Positions 25,424-33,514 of a DNA stretch of 64,000 nucleotides are shown here, in pieces. The stretch is from Streptomyces iakyrus. GTDB lineage: Bacteria > Actinomycetota > Actinomycetes > Streptomycetales > Streptomycetaceae. The translations under genes and the position numbers were made by a program. Location of the stretch: NCBI RefSeq assembly GCF_000717055.1, contig NZ_JNXI01000004.1:511877-575876 (forward strand), in the 5' to 3' direction. The notes beneath the pieces were generated by a model. That model was given only the letters and a program-made list of their open reading frames with translations. It did not search any database and was not told the DNA's origin. Every line of letters starts with the position of its first letter. Positions within the stretch are counted from its first letter, which is position 1.

Positions 25424-26329
25424 ATGATTGACCTGCGCCGACTGCACGTCCTGAGGGCGGTCGCCCACTACGGCACGGTCACCGCGGCCGCCCGCGCCCT
25501 GCACTTCACCCCGTCCGCCGCCTCCCAGCAGGTCCGGCAGCTCGCCCGGGACCTGGGCGTCGACCTGCTGGAACCGCAGGGGCGCGGGGTGCGGCTCACC
25601 CCGGCCGCCGAGAGCCTGCTCGCGCACGCCGACGCCATCCAGGCCCGCTGGGACCAGGCGGAGCTGGATCTGCGGGCCGACCACGGGGCGCCCTCCGGGG
25701 TGCTGCGTGTGACCGGCTTCCCGGTGGCCGTCTCGGTGCTGCTGGCGCCGATGGCGGCCCGGCTGGGGGAGCGGCATCCGCGGCTGTCCGTCCGGATCAC
25801 CGAGGCGGGCGTTCCGGGGAGTTTCGACCTGCTCTTCGAGGGCGTCAGCGACCTGGCCGTCGTCGAGGCGACTCCGCACAACCCGCCGCTGAGCGACGCG
25901 CGGTTCGACCAGGAGCCGCTGCTCGACGACCCGTTCGACCTGGTCGTACCCGAAGGGCACCGGCTGGCGGGGCGGGCCCGGATCGATCTCGCCGAGGCGG
26001 CGCGGGAGGCGTGGATCGCGCCCGTGGAGGACAGCCCCTGCCGTCCGCACGTCCTGTCCGCCTGCGGCGCGGCCGGGTTCACCCCCGAGGTCGTCCACCA
26101 CGCCCTCGACTGGAACGTCAGCGCCCACCTGGTGGCCCACCGGCTCGGCGTCGCCCTCATCCCGCGCCTGGCCCATCTGACCCCGCACCTGCCGATCGTC
26201 CGGGTGCGCTGCGCCGGCAACCCGCACCGCAAGCTCCTGACCTGCACCCGGAGCGGCGGACACGCCCGGCCGGCGGTGGCGGCGGCGCTGGAGGAACTAC
26301 GGGCCCTGGCGGGCGCGGCGGTCACCTGA
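25424..26329 (+). CDS. LysR-family transcriptional regulator
   Basis: 301 residues. Winged HTH at 1-60 (L-R-R-L-H-V-L-R-A-V-A-H-Y-G-T-V; S-A-A-S-Q-Q-V-R-Q-L) and a periplasmic-binding-like effector domain from about 90. The form L-x-x-L-H-V-L-R and the full length match the common Streptomyces LysR subgroup. The target is not evident; the divergent zinc-ribbon gene is the closest candidate. A hairpin at 26368-26401 ends the gene. Confidence 0.9.
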   Translation: MIDLRRLHVLRAVAHYGTVTAAARALHFTPSAASQQVRQLARDLGVDLLEPQGRGVRLTPAAESLLAHADAIQARWDQAELDLRADHGAPSGVLRVTGFPVAVSVLLAPMAARLGERHPRLSVRITEAGVPGSFDLLFEGVSDLAVVEATPHNPPLSDARFDQEPLLDDPFDLVVPEGHRLAGRARIDLAEAAREAWIAPVEDSPCRPHVLSACGAAGFTPEVVHHALDWNVSAHLVAHRLGVALIPRLAHLTPHLPIVRVRCAGNPHRKLLTCTRSGGHARPAVAAALEELRALAGAAVT

Positions 26330-26367
26330 ACGGCCCGGGCGCGGCGGCCCTGCCCCCGGGCACGCCG

Positions 26368-26401
26368 GAGGGGCCGGGGCCGTTGCCGGCCGCGGCCCCT
26401 C
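26368..26401. terminator. Bidirectional hairpin between LysR and FMN-reductase genes
   Basis: GAGGGGCCG (26368-26376) pairs with CGGCCCCTC (26393-26401); the stem continues for five more pairs past one G-G mismatch, closing on a TTGC loop. It sits 39 bp after the LysR stop and 22 bp before the stop of the convergent gene. Confidence 0.7.
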
Positions 26402-26423
26402 AGTGGGCACGGGGTGAGGGCGG

Positions 26424-26987
26424 TCAGGCCGCGGCGGCCTCCGAGACGTCGCCGTGCAGCCGGGCGATGACCTCGGTCAGCTGCTGGGCGACCTCGGCGT
26501 CGTCGGCCGGGTGGGTCTCGGCGAAGCGGGTCACCGAGCCGGGGATGGACAGCTTGACGTCCTCCAGGACCTTGCCGCCGGCCACGCCCACGGACTTGCG
26601 GGTCTCGTCGTGGGCCCAGACACCGCCGTACTGGCCGAACGCGGTGCCGACCACGGCGACCGGCTTGCCGCTGAGGGCACCGGCGCCGTACGGGCGGGAC
26701 AGCCAGTCGATGGCGTTCTTCAGGACGGCCGGGATGGTGCCGTTGTACTCGGGGGTGAAGAGGATCAGGCCGTCCGCGGCGTTCGCGGCCTCACGCAGCC
26801 GCGCGGCGGCGGCCGGGACGCTGCTCTCCACGTCGATGTCCTCGTTGTAGAAGGGGATCTCGGCAAGACCCTCGAACAGGTCCACCTCGGCACCCTCGGG
26901 GGCGAGCTTGACGGCCGCCTCGGCGAGCTGGCGGTTGTGCGAACCGGCGCGGAGGCTGCCGACGAGGGCGAGGATACGAACGGACAT
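26424..26987 (-). CDS. NADPH-dependent FMN reductase (quinone reductase-like)
   Basis: 187 residues from ATG 26987, with GGGAGTT upstream. Flavodoxin-like fold: L-V-G-S-L-R-A-G-S-H-N-R-Q-L-A is the FMN phosphate loop, and F-T-P-E-Y-N-G-T-I-P-A-V-L-K-N-A-I-D-W-L-S-R is the family signature. It reduces FMN, quinones or azo compounds with NADPH. The promoter has two palindromes of the type CGGACC/GGTCCG, shared with the divergent TetR gene, which probably represses it in response to an electrophile or drug. Confidence 0.9.
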   Translation of the reverse strand: MSVRILALVGSLRAGSHNRQLAEAAVKLAPEGAEVDLFEGLAEIPFYNEDIDVESSVPAAAARLREAANAADGLILFTPEYNGTIPAVLKNAIDWLSRPYGAGALSGKPVAVVGTAFGQYGGVWAHDETRKSVGVAGGKVLEDVKLSIPGSVTRFAETHPADDAEVAQQLTEVIARLHGDVSEAAAA

Positions 26988-27035
26988 GCTGAACTCCCAC
27001 ATCTGAGGCACTGCTCGGAAAGACTGCTGACGATC

Positions 27036-27084
27036 CGGACCGGGGTCCGTTTAATGTTGTAGCACCCTAACCGGACCGCGGTCC
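27036..27084. promoter_or_regulatory. Two palindromic TetR operator candidates
   Basis: CGGACCGGGGTCCG at 27036-27049 and GGACCGCGGTCC at 27073-27084 (perfect) share the half-site GGACC/GGTCC. Their centres are 36 bp apart, between the FMN-reductase start (26987) and the TetR start (27116). Confidence 0.7.
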
Positions 27085-27115
27085 AGTTTTGTTCCCGATG
27101 CTTTACGCTGGCTTC

Positions 27116-27784
27116 ATGTCCGCCGTCCCGCACCCCCTTCCGACGCCCCAGGAGCCCGTCGGCCACCCCGAGCTGGTGCAGCTGGGGACCGCCCTGGAGG
27201 GCGACGAGCCGTGCCTGCGGGCCGACGCCGCACGCAACCGCGCCCGACTGCTGGAAGCCGCCGGACGGCTGGTGGCGGAGCGCGGTGCCGAGGCCGTCAC
27301 GATGGAGGCGGTGGCCGCCGAGGCACGCGTCGGCAAGGGCACGGTCTTCCGCCGGTTCGGCGACCGTACCGGCCTGCTGACGGCGCTGCTCGACCATTCG
27401 GAGAAGAAGTTCCAGGCCTCCTTCCTCGGCGGCCCGCCGCCGCTCGGGCCCGGAGCGCCGCCCGTGGAGCGCCTGCGGGCGTTCGGCTGGGCGATGCTGC
27501 GCAGGTCGACCGAGGACCTGGAGCTCCAGCTGGCCGCCGAGCCGTGCGCCACCCGCCGCTTCACCAACCCGGCCCGCAGCGTGCTGCGCCACCACGTCGT
27601 CATGCTGCTGCGGCAGGCGGTCCCGGACGCCGACTGCGAGTTGCTCTCCCATGCACTGATGGGGCAGCTCGACCCGGCCCTGGTACACCACCTGACCAGG
27701 CAGTGCGGTCTGCCCATGGCGCGCCTGGAGGAGGCGTGGACCGACCTGGTCGACCGGGTGACGGGCACGGCCCCGACCCGCTGA
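27116..27784 (+). CDS. TetR-family regulator, divergent from FMN reductase
   Basis: 222 residues from ATG 27116. An N-terminal extension of about 38 residues precedes the HTH (R-A-R-L-L-E-A-A-G-R-L ... T-M-E-A-V-A-A-E-A-R-V-G-K-G-T-V-F-R-R-F-G), followed by an all-helical ligand domain. A TACGCT box starts about 13 bases before the ATG, so the leader is very short. It most likely represses itself and the FMN reductase through the palindromes at 27036 and 27073. Confidence 0.9.
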   Translation: MSAVPHPLPTPQEPVGHPELVQLGTALEGDEPCLRADAARNRARLLEAAGRLVAERGAEAVTMEAVAAEARVGKGTVFRRFGDRTGLLTALLDHSEKKFQASFLGGPPPLGPGAPPVERLRAFGWAMLRRSTEDLELQLAAEPCATRRFTNPARSVLRHHVVMLLRQAVPDADCELLSHALMGQLDPALVHHLTRQCGLPMARLEEAWTDLVDRVTGTAPTR

Positions 27785-27878
27785 GGTCCGCGCCCGGAAC
27801 CTCGTGACCGCTCACGGCTTCCTCACAACTCCCCCGCCGGAAGCGCGCATTGGGGCTTCTGCCAAGATGCCGTACGTC

Positions 27879-28916
27879 ATGGTGCAGATACCGAAAACGC
27901 CCGCGCCCCCGTCCCCCGCACCGTCGCGCTCCGTGCCCACGAGCGCCGATGTGGCCCGCCTGGCCGGCGTCTCGCGCGCAACCGTCTCCTACGTCCTCAA
28001 CAACACCAGCGCCGTACGGATCAGCGAACCCACCCGCCGCCGTGTGCGCGAGGCGGCGAAGGAGCTCGGCTACGTACCGCACGCGGCGGCCCGCAGCCTG
28101 CGCGCCGGGCACAGCCGCATGGTGCTGATCCCCGCGCCGACCTTCCCCGTCGGCCCGCTCTACAGCCGGTTCCTCACCGACCTCCAGAACGCGCTCTCCG
28201 CCCTGGACTACACGGTCGTGCAGCACGGCACCGGCGGCCCGCACGGCGACGAAGCCGCCCGTGCCTGGGCCGAGTTGCGGCCCGTGGCCGTGCTCGTGCC
28301 GGGCTCCGGCCTCGGTCCGCGCGGGGTCGCGGTGCTCAAGCGCTCGGGGGCGCGGGCCGTGGTCACCCTCGGCCCCGAGACCATCGAGGGCGCGCACGCG
28401 CTCCTCATGGACCACGACGTCGTCGGCCACACCGCCGGCGCCCACCTCTACGACCGCGGCCGGCGGCGGATCGGCGTCGTCGTCCCCCAGGAGCCCGGCC
28501 TGGAGACGTTCTCCGCGCCCCGCCTCGACGGCGTACGCCAGTCCGTGCGCGGCACGGACGCCACGGTGACCGAACTGCCCCTCGCCTACGACGAACTTGC
28601 CGCGGCGCGCCTCGCCGCCCGCTGGCGGGCCCTGGGCCTGGACGCCGTGTTCACCTACAACGACGAGTACGCGATGCTGCTCATGCGGGCCCTGCTGGAC
28701 GAGGGCATCCGCATCCCCGAGGAGACGGCCGTGGTCGGCGCCGACGACCTGATGCTCGGGCGGCTGCTGCGGCCCCGGCTGAGCACGGTCCGTCTGGAGC
28801 TGCCCTGCGGCCGTGAACTCGCCGAACTGGTCGACCGCGCGGTACGCAGGCCCGCCACCGAACCCGAGACGCACAAGATGCTGGGGGCGACGGTGCTGCA
28901 CCGCGAGTCGAGCTGA
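27879..28916 (+). CDS. LacI/GalR-family regulator
   Basis: 345 residues from ATG 27879 (ATG 27867 possible). HTH: T-S-A-D-V-A-R-L-A-G-V-S-R-A-T-V-S-Y-V-L-N-N with hinge helix A-A-R-S-L-R-A-G-H. The periplasmic-binding-like domain is less sugar-typical in its pocket, and the gene lies next to an aromatic-aldehyde dehydrogenase gene on the same strand, hinting at a non-sugar ligand. A small dyad (GTTG, six bases, CAAC) at 28984-28997 between the two genes is a candidate operator. Confidence 0.85.
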   Translation: MVQIPKTPAPPSPAPSRSVPTSADVARLAGVSRATVSYVLNNTSAVRISEPTRRRVREAAKELGYVPHAAARSLRAGHSRMVLIPAPTFPVGPLYSRFLTDLQNALSALDYTVVQHGTGGPHGDEAARAWAELRPVAVLVPGSGLGPRGVAVLKRSGARAVVTLGPETIEGAHALLMDHDVVGHTAGAHLYDRGRRRIGVVVPQEPGLETFSAPRLDGVRQSVRGTDATVTELPLAYDELAAARLAARWRALGLDAVFTYNDEYAMLLMRALLDEGIRIPEETAVVGADDLMLGRLLRPRLSTVRLELPCGRELAELVDRAVRRPATEPETHKMLGATVLHRESS

Positions 28917-28917
28917 C

Positions 28918-28935
28918 GCCCGGCACACGCCGGGC
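28918..28935 (+). terminator. Short hairpin after the LacI gene
   Basis: GCCCGGC and GCCGGGC flank an ACAC loop, two bases past the stop codon. A seven-pair all-GC stem; modest but well placed. Confidence 0.5.
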
Positions 28936-28974
28936 CGACGCGTGACCGGGTGCCCGGCGCCCGCGCCACGGCAC

Positions 28975-28997
28975 GGCTAGGATGTTGCATGCTCAAC
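28975..28997 (+). promoter_or_regulatory. Promoter/operator candidate before the aldehyde dehydrogenase
   Basis: CGGCTAGGAT (a TAGGAT -10-like hexamer at 28979-28984) overlaps the dyad GTTG CATGCT CAAC (28984-28997). The layout fits a promoter blocked by a dimeric repressor. The LacI-type gene just upstream is the obvious candidate regulator. Confidence 0.4.
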
Positions 28998-29141
28998 AAA
29001 AACGGGGGCGCATTCCCGGGCGGCCGCGGCACACCGCTGCGCCCGCTGGGCGCGTCCCGCCCTGTGACCGCCGAACCGGCCGCGCACATACGGGAGTTCA
29101 GACCACCCCGTCAGCCGGTGACGATCGATCGGAGAGCCGTC

Positions 29142-30578
29142 ATGCCGTTGCTCGACACCAGGACCTGGCAGCCCCGCCGCCTCGCGGGGACCGGGTACAC
29201 CGTCACCGAGCCCGCCACCGGCCACGCCCTCGGGACCCTCGCCCTGGCCACCGCGGAGGACGTCGGCGCCGCCGCCGGACGGGCCGCCACCGCACAGCGG
29301 GAGTGGGCACGCACCCCGCACTTCGCCCGTGCCGCCGTGCTCCGCAAGGCGGGCGACCTGTTCACCGCGCACGCCGACGAACTCCGGGAATGGCTCGTCC
29401 GCGAATCGGGTTCCGTCCCCGGCAAGGCCGACTTCGAACTGCACGTGGCCGCCCAGGAGTGCTACGAGGCCGCCGCACTGGCCTCCCGCCCCGCCGGCCA
29501 GGTCCTGCCCAGCGAGGCGCCCCGCCTGTCGTACACGCGCCGCGTCCCGGCCGGTGTAGTGGGCGTGATCTCGCCGTTCAACGCCCCGCTGATCCTGTCC
29601 ATCCGCTCCGTCGCGCCGGCCCTGGCGCTGGGCAACGCGGTCCTGCTGAAGCCGGACCCGCGCACGGCCGTCTGCGGAGGGCTGTCCCTCGCCGCGGTCT
29701 TCGCCGCCGCCGGCCTGCCGGAGGAACTGCTGCACGTGCTGCCCGGCGGCCCGGACGCCGGACAGGCCCTGGTCGCCGACCCGCGCGTGCCGGTCATCTC
29801 CTTCACCGGCTCCACCGCCGCCGGACGTGCCGTGGGCGAGGCCGCCGGGCGCCACCTCAAGCGGGCCCACCTGGAACTGGGCGGCAACTCCGCCATGATC
29901 GTGCTGGAGGACGCCGACCTCGACGCGGTGATCTCCACGGCCGCCTGGGGCTCGTTCTTCCACCAGGGCCAGATCTGCATGACCACCGGACGCCATCTGG
30001 TGCACGCGTCCCTCTACGACGAGTACGTCCAGCGGCTGGCCGCCAAGGCGGACTCGCTCGCCGTCGGCGACCCGTACCGGGACCGGGTCCACCTGGGCCC
30101 GATCATCGACGCCGGTCAGCTCGACAAGATCAGCGGCCTGGTCGAGGCCAGCAGGAGCGCGGGCGCCAAGGTCGCCGCCGGCGGCACCCACGACCGGCTC
30201 TTCTACCGGCCGACGGTCCTCGCCCACGTCGACGACCGCACCCCCGCGTACACGGAGGAGGTCTTCGGCCCCGTCGCGCCCGTCCGCTCCTTCACCACCG
30301 CCGACGAGGCGGCGGCCCTGGCCGCGCAGAGCCCGTACGGCCTCTCCCTGGGCATCGTCACCAGGGACCCGGCCCGCGGCCTGGACCTCGCCGAGCGCAT
30401 CCCGACCGGCATCGTCCACATCAACGACCAGACCGTGAACGACGAGGCCGTGGCGCCCTTCGGCGGAGTAGCCGCCTCCGGCACCGGCGCCCGTTTCGGC
30501 GGTGAGGCCAACCTGGAGGCCTTCACCGAACTGCGCTGGACGACGGTACGCGGAGACGTGGCTCCGTACCCCTTCTGA
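29142..30578 (+). CDS. Aldehyde dehydrogenase, benzaldehyde/vanillin type
   Basis: 478 residues from ATG 29142 (CGGAGAG upstream). The frame is open further upstream to an ATG at 28989, but that extension is Arg/Pro-rich and unlike the family. NAD-dependent ALDH: V-I-S-P-F-N-A-P (cofactor), F-T-G-S-T-A-A-G-R, catalytic-base region L-E-L-G-G-N-S, catalytic Cys in G-Q-I-C-M-T-T-G and E-E-V-F-G-P-V-A. C-M-T rather than C-T/C-A plus F-N-A-P is typical of the aromatic (benzaldehyde, vanillin) branch. It would oxidise an aromatic aldehyde to the acid. Confidence 0.85.
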   Translation: MPLLDTRTWQPRRLAGTGYTVTEPATGHALGTLALATAEDVGAAAGRAATAQREWARTPHFARAAVLRKAGDLFTAHADELREWLVRESGSVPGKADFELHVAAQECYEAAALASRPAGQVLPSEAPRLSYTRRVPAGVVGVISPFNAPLILSIRSVAPALALGNAVLLKPDPRTAVCGGLSLAAVFAAAGLPEELLHVLPGGPDAGQALVADPRVPVISFTGSTAAGRAVGEAAGRHLKRAHLELGGNSAMIVLEDADLDAVISTAAWGSFFHQGQICMTTGRHLVHASLYDEYVQRLAAKADSLAVGDPYRDRVHLGPIIDAGQLDKISGLVEASRSAGAKVAAGGTHDRLFYRPTVLAHVDDRTPAYTEEVFGPVAPVRSFTTADEAAALAAQSPYGLSLGIVTRDPARGLDLAERIPTGIVHINDQTVNDEAVAPFGGVAASGTGARFGGEANLEAFTELRWTTVRGDVAPYPF

Positions 30579-30594
30579 CGCTGAGCGGGGTCCG

Positions 30595-30990
30595 TTAGCC
30601 GGCCTGCTGGCCCTCCTGGGCCTGCTGCTCGGCGATCGCCTTGCGCACCTCGTCCATGTCGAGGTTGCGGGCCTGTCCGATGACGTCCGTCAGGGCGGCC
30701 TCGGGCAGGGCCCCGGGCTGGGCGAACACGGCGACCTGGTCACGGACGATCATCAGTGTGGGGATGGACTGGATACCGAAGGCGGCGGCCAGCTCGGGCT
30801 GCGCCTCGGTGTCCACCTTGCCGAACACCAGGTCCGGGTTCTCCCCGGCCGCCTTCTCGTACACCGGGGCGAACTGCTTGCACGGCCCGCACCAGTCGGC
30901 CCAGAAGTCGATCAGGACGAACTCGTTGTCCGTGACCGTCTGGTCGAAGTTCTCCTTGGTGAGCTCCACGGTGCTGCTCATGGCGTACAT
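30595..30990 (-). CDS. Thioredoxin
   Basis: 131 residues from ATG 30990, with AGGAAG five bases upstream (ATG 30981 also in frame). Active site W-C-G-P-C (33-37) and cis-proline in S-I-P-T-L-M-I. The C-terminus is about 20 residues longer than E. coli thioredoxin, with a Gln-rich tail. It diverges from a disulfide oxidoreductase gene (start 31102); the pair may be functionally linked but no trxB-type gene is present. Confidence 0.9.
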   Translation of the reverse strand: MYAMSSTVELTKENFDQTVTDNEFVLIDFWADWCGPCKQFAPVYEKAAGENPDLVFGKVDTEAQPELAAAFGIQSIPTLMIVRDQVAVFAQPGALPEAALTDVIGQARNLDMDEVRKAIAEQQAQEGQQAG

Positions 30991-31101
30991 CCCTACTTCC
31001 TGGTGTGGGGTCAAGCCGTCGGCACAACACGGCCGACCGGACACGTATTCCGCGCCCCTACCCATGTGGCCAGGGCGCACACCACCCACCAGACTGACCC
31101 C

Positions 31102-32532
31102 ATGACGGAAACGGAAACCAACGCGTACGACGTCGTGGTGCTCGGGGCCGGGCCCGTGGGGGAGAACGTCGCCGACCGCACCCGCGCCGCCGGACTGACC
31201 ACCGCGGTCGTGGAGAGCGAACTGGTCGGCGGCGAGTGCTCCTACTGGGCGTGCATGCCCAGCAAGGCCCTGCTGCGGCCGGTCATCGCCCGCGCGGACG
31301 CCCGCCGCGTGCCCGGGCTGCGCCAGTCCGTGCAGGGCCCCCTCGACGCGGCCGCGGTCCTCGCCCACCGGGACTACTACACCTCCGACTGGAAGGACGA
31401 CGGCCAGGTCGGCTGGCTCGACTCCATCGGCGCCGACCTCCACCGCGGCCACGGCCGACTCACCGGGCCGCGCACGGTGACGGTCACCGGCCCCGACGGC
31501 GGCGAGCGCGTCCTGACCGCCCGGTACGCCGTCGCCGTCTGCACCGGAAGCCGCGCCGCCCTGCCCGGCCTCCCCGGGCTCGACGCCGTCAAGCCGTGGA
31601 CCAGCCGCGAGGCCACCAGCTCCCACACCGTGCCCGGCCGGCTGATCGTGATCGGCGGCGGCGTGGTCGCCACCGAGATGGCCACGGTATGGCAGGCCCT
31701 CGGCTCGCAGGTCACCCTGCTGGTCCGCGGCAAGGGCCTGCTCCCCAGGATGGAGCCCTTCGCCGGGGAACTGATCGCCGAGGCCCTCAAGGAGGCCGGA
31801 GCCGATGTCCGTACGGGGACCTCGGTGGAGTCGGTGACCCGGGAGAACGGGACGGTCGTCGCCGTCACCGGCACGGGCGAGCGCATCGAGGCCGACGAGA
31901 TCCTCTTCGCCACCGGCCGCGCCCCGCGCACCGACGACATCGGCCTGGAGTCGATCGGCCTGGACCCCGGCTCGTGGCTCCCGGTCGACGACAGCCTCCG
32001 CGTGAGCGGCCACGACTGGCTGTACGCCGTCGGCGACGTGAACCACCGCGCCCTCCTCACCCACCAGGGCAAGTACCAGGCTCGCATCGCGGGCGCCGCC
32101 ATCGCCGCGCGGGCCACCGGAGAGACCCTCCTGGCGGAGCCCTGGGGCGCCCACGCCGCGACCGCCGACCACACGGCCGTCCCGCAGGTCGTCTTCACCG
32201 ACCCGGAGGCGGCGGCCGTGGGCCTGTCCCTGGCCGAGGCGGAAGAGGCGGGGCACCGGGTGAGGGCCGTCGACGTGGACCTGTCCACCGTCTCCGGGGC
32301 AGGCCTCTACGCCGACGGCTACCAGGGCCGCGCCCGCATGGTCGTCGACGTCGAGGACGAGATCCTGCGGGGTGTCACCTTCGTCGGCCCCGGCGTCGGC
32401 GAACTCATCCACTCCGCGACCATCGCGGTCGCCGGCCAGGTTCCGGTCGGCCGCCTGTGGCACGCCGTCCCGTCGTACCCGACGATCAGCGAGGTGTGGC
32501 TGCGGCTGCTGGAGGCGTACCGGGACGCGTGA
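31102..32532 (+). CDS. Pyridine nucleotide-disulfide oxidoreductase (lipoamide-dehydrogenase/MerA-like)
   Basis: 476 residues. FAD site L-G-A-G-P-V-G-E-N; redox disulfide G-G-E-C-S-Y-W-A-C-M-P-S-K with the normal four-residue spacing; NAD(P) site V-I-G-G-G-V-V-A-T-E; Y-A-V-G-D-V before the dimer domain. The C-terminal catalytic segment reads S-Y-P-T-I-S-E, where lipoamide dehydrogenase has His-Pro, so the acid-base His seems replaced by Tyr. This favours a MerA- or SthA-like chemistry over dihydrolipoamide. Divergent from thioredoxin with a 111-bp shared promoter region. Confidence 0.85.
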   Translation: MTETETNAYDVVVLGAGPVGENVADRTRAAGLTTAVVESELVGGECSYWACMPSKALLRPVIARADARRVPGLRQSVQGPLDAAAVLAHRDYYTSDWKDDGQVGWLDSIGADLHRGHGRLTGPRTVTVTGPDGGERVLTARYAVAVCTGSRAALPGLPGLDAVKPWTSREATSSHTVPGRLIVIGGGVVATEMATVWQALGSQVTLLVRGKGLLPRMEPFAGELIAEALKEAGADVRTGTSVESVTRENGTVVAVTGTGERIEADEILFATGRAPRTDDIGLESIGLDPGSWLPVDDSLRVSGHDWLYAVGDVNHRALLTHQGKYQARIAGAAIAARATGETLLAEPWGAHAATADHTAVPQVVFTDPEAAAVGLSLAEAEEAGHRVRAVDVDLSTVSGAGLYADGYQGRARMVVDVEDEILRGVTFVGPGVGELIHSATIAVAGQVPVGRLWHAVPSYPTISEVWLRLLEAYRDA

Positions 32533-32579
32533 CCCGTGGTCCGTCCGGGCCGGGGTGAGGCGGGGCGACGGTTCCGCCA

Positions 32580-32699
32580 GTCGTCGTCCCGAAGGTCCTC
32601 CTCCGCCTCCGGCAGGAGCGGCACCGGTCCGGCCGCCAGCGCGTCGACGGTGCCCTCGTCGTGCGTGACCATCACGATCGTGCCCTGGTAGGTGCCCAC
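32580..32699 (-). pseudogene. C-terminal fossil of an ABC-type ATPase
   Basis: In the minus frame about 40 residues read Y-Q-G-T-I-V-M-V-T-H-D-E-G-T-V-D-A-L, then L-L-P-E-A-E-E-D-L. This is the H-loop (V-T-H-D) and C-terminal end of a duplicated ATPase of the ABC-F type. No Walker A, Walker B or signature motif precedes it, and the next gene (deformylase) begins beyond. Hence a deletion remnant. Confidence 0.6.
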
Positions 32700-32715
32700 T
32701 GGACGGATCTGCTCG

Positions 32716-33360
32716 CTACGGCAGCTCGAAGCCCAGCGCCCGCGCCGCCTCCTCCGGCGTGGGCCGGCCCCAGCGCTCCGCCATCGCCTGGTTGGAGGAC
32801 AGCGAACGCAGCTCGGCGCGGTCCAGATACAGGACACCGTCGAGGTGGTCCGTCTCGTGCTGCACGATCCGGGCCGGCCAGCCCGAGAACACCTCGTCCA
32901 GCGCCCGCCCGTGCTCGTCCTGCCCGGTCAGCCGCACCTCGGCGGGCCGCGTCACCACCGCCTGCCAGCCCGGCACGCTCAGGCAGCCCTCGAAGAACGC
33001 GGCCCGCGCGTCACCGACGGGCTCGTAGGAGGGATTGACCAGGACGCGGAAAGGCTGCGGCACCCGCCCGCGCACGAGACGCACCTCCTCCGGCACCGGC
33101 GCCGGATCCTCGATCACGGCGATCCGGAGCTCCACGCCCACCTGCGGCGCCGCCAGGCCGACGCCGGGCGCCGCCCGCATGGTGATCCGCAGGGCCTCGA
33201 CGAACCGGGCCAGCAGGGCGGGCTCCAGCTGACCGTCGAACGGCTCGCTGCCGCGCCGCAGCACCGGGTCACCGGCCGCGACGATGGTCAACGGCAGCCC
33301 CCCGTCGAGGAGTTGCCCGACCCGTTCGGCCAGGGGTGCGCGATCGTCCGGAGTTCCCAT
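32716..33360 (-). CDS. def: Peptide deformylase
   Basis: 214 residues. All three motifs of the metalloprotease are intact: G-V-G-L-A-A-P-Q-V-G (66-75), E-G-C-L-S-V-P-G (124-131) and H-E-T-D-H-L-D-G (168-175), giving the Cys/His/His metal site. It removes the formyl group from nascent proteins. Streptomyces carry several def genes, so this may not be the only copy. It has an N-terminal extension of about 20 residues compared with the E. coli enzyme. Confidence 0.95.
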   Translation of the reverse strand: MGTPDDRAPLAERVGQLLDGGLPLTIVAAGDPVLRRGSEPFDGQLEPALLARFVEALRITMRAAPGVGLAAPQVGVELRIAVIEDPAPVPEEVRLVRGRVPQPFRVLVNPSYEPVGDARAAFFEGCLSVPGWQAVVTRPAEVRLTGQDEHGRALDEVFSGWPARIVQHETDHLDGVLYLDRAELRSLSSNQAMAERWGRPTPEEAARALGFELP

Positions 33361-33514
33361 CGCTTCAGGATGGCATGGCACCCCCCACCCCCATGTGATG
33401 CACGTCATATGACTTCGCCGGGAACCGAACGCCCCGCCGCTCCGACTACTGCACCGCAACGGCCACCGCCGACACCGCAACGGCCCAGAAGACACCACCC
33501 GGAGAAGCCCGCCG

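Noticed and set aside
28950-29141. N-terminal extension of the aldehyde dehydrogenase
   Set aside because: Arg/Pro-rich and unlike the family; it overlaps the predicted promoter/operator, and ATG 29142 has a ribosome site.
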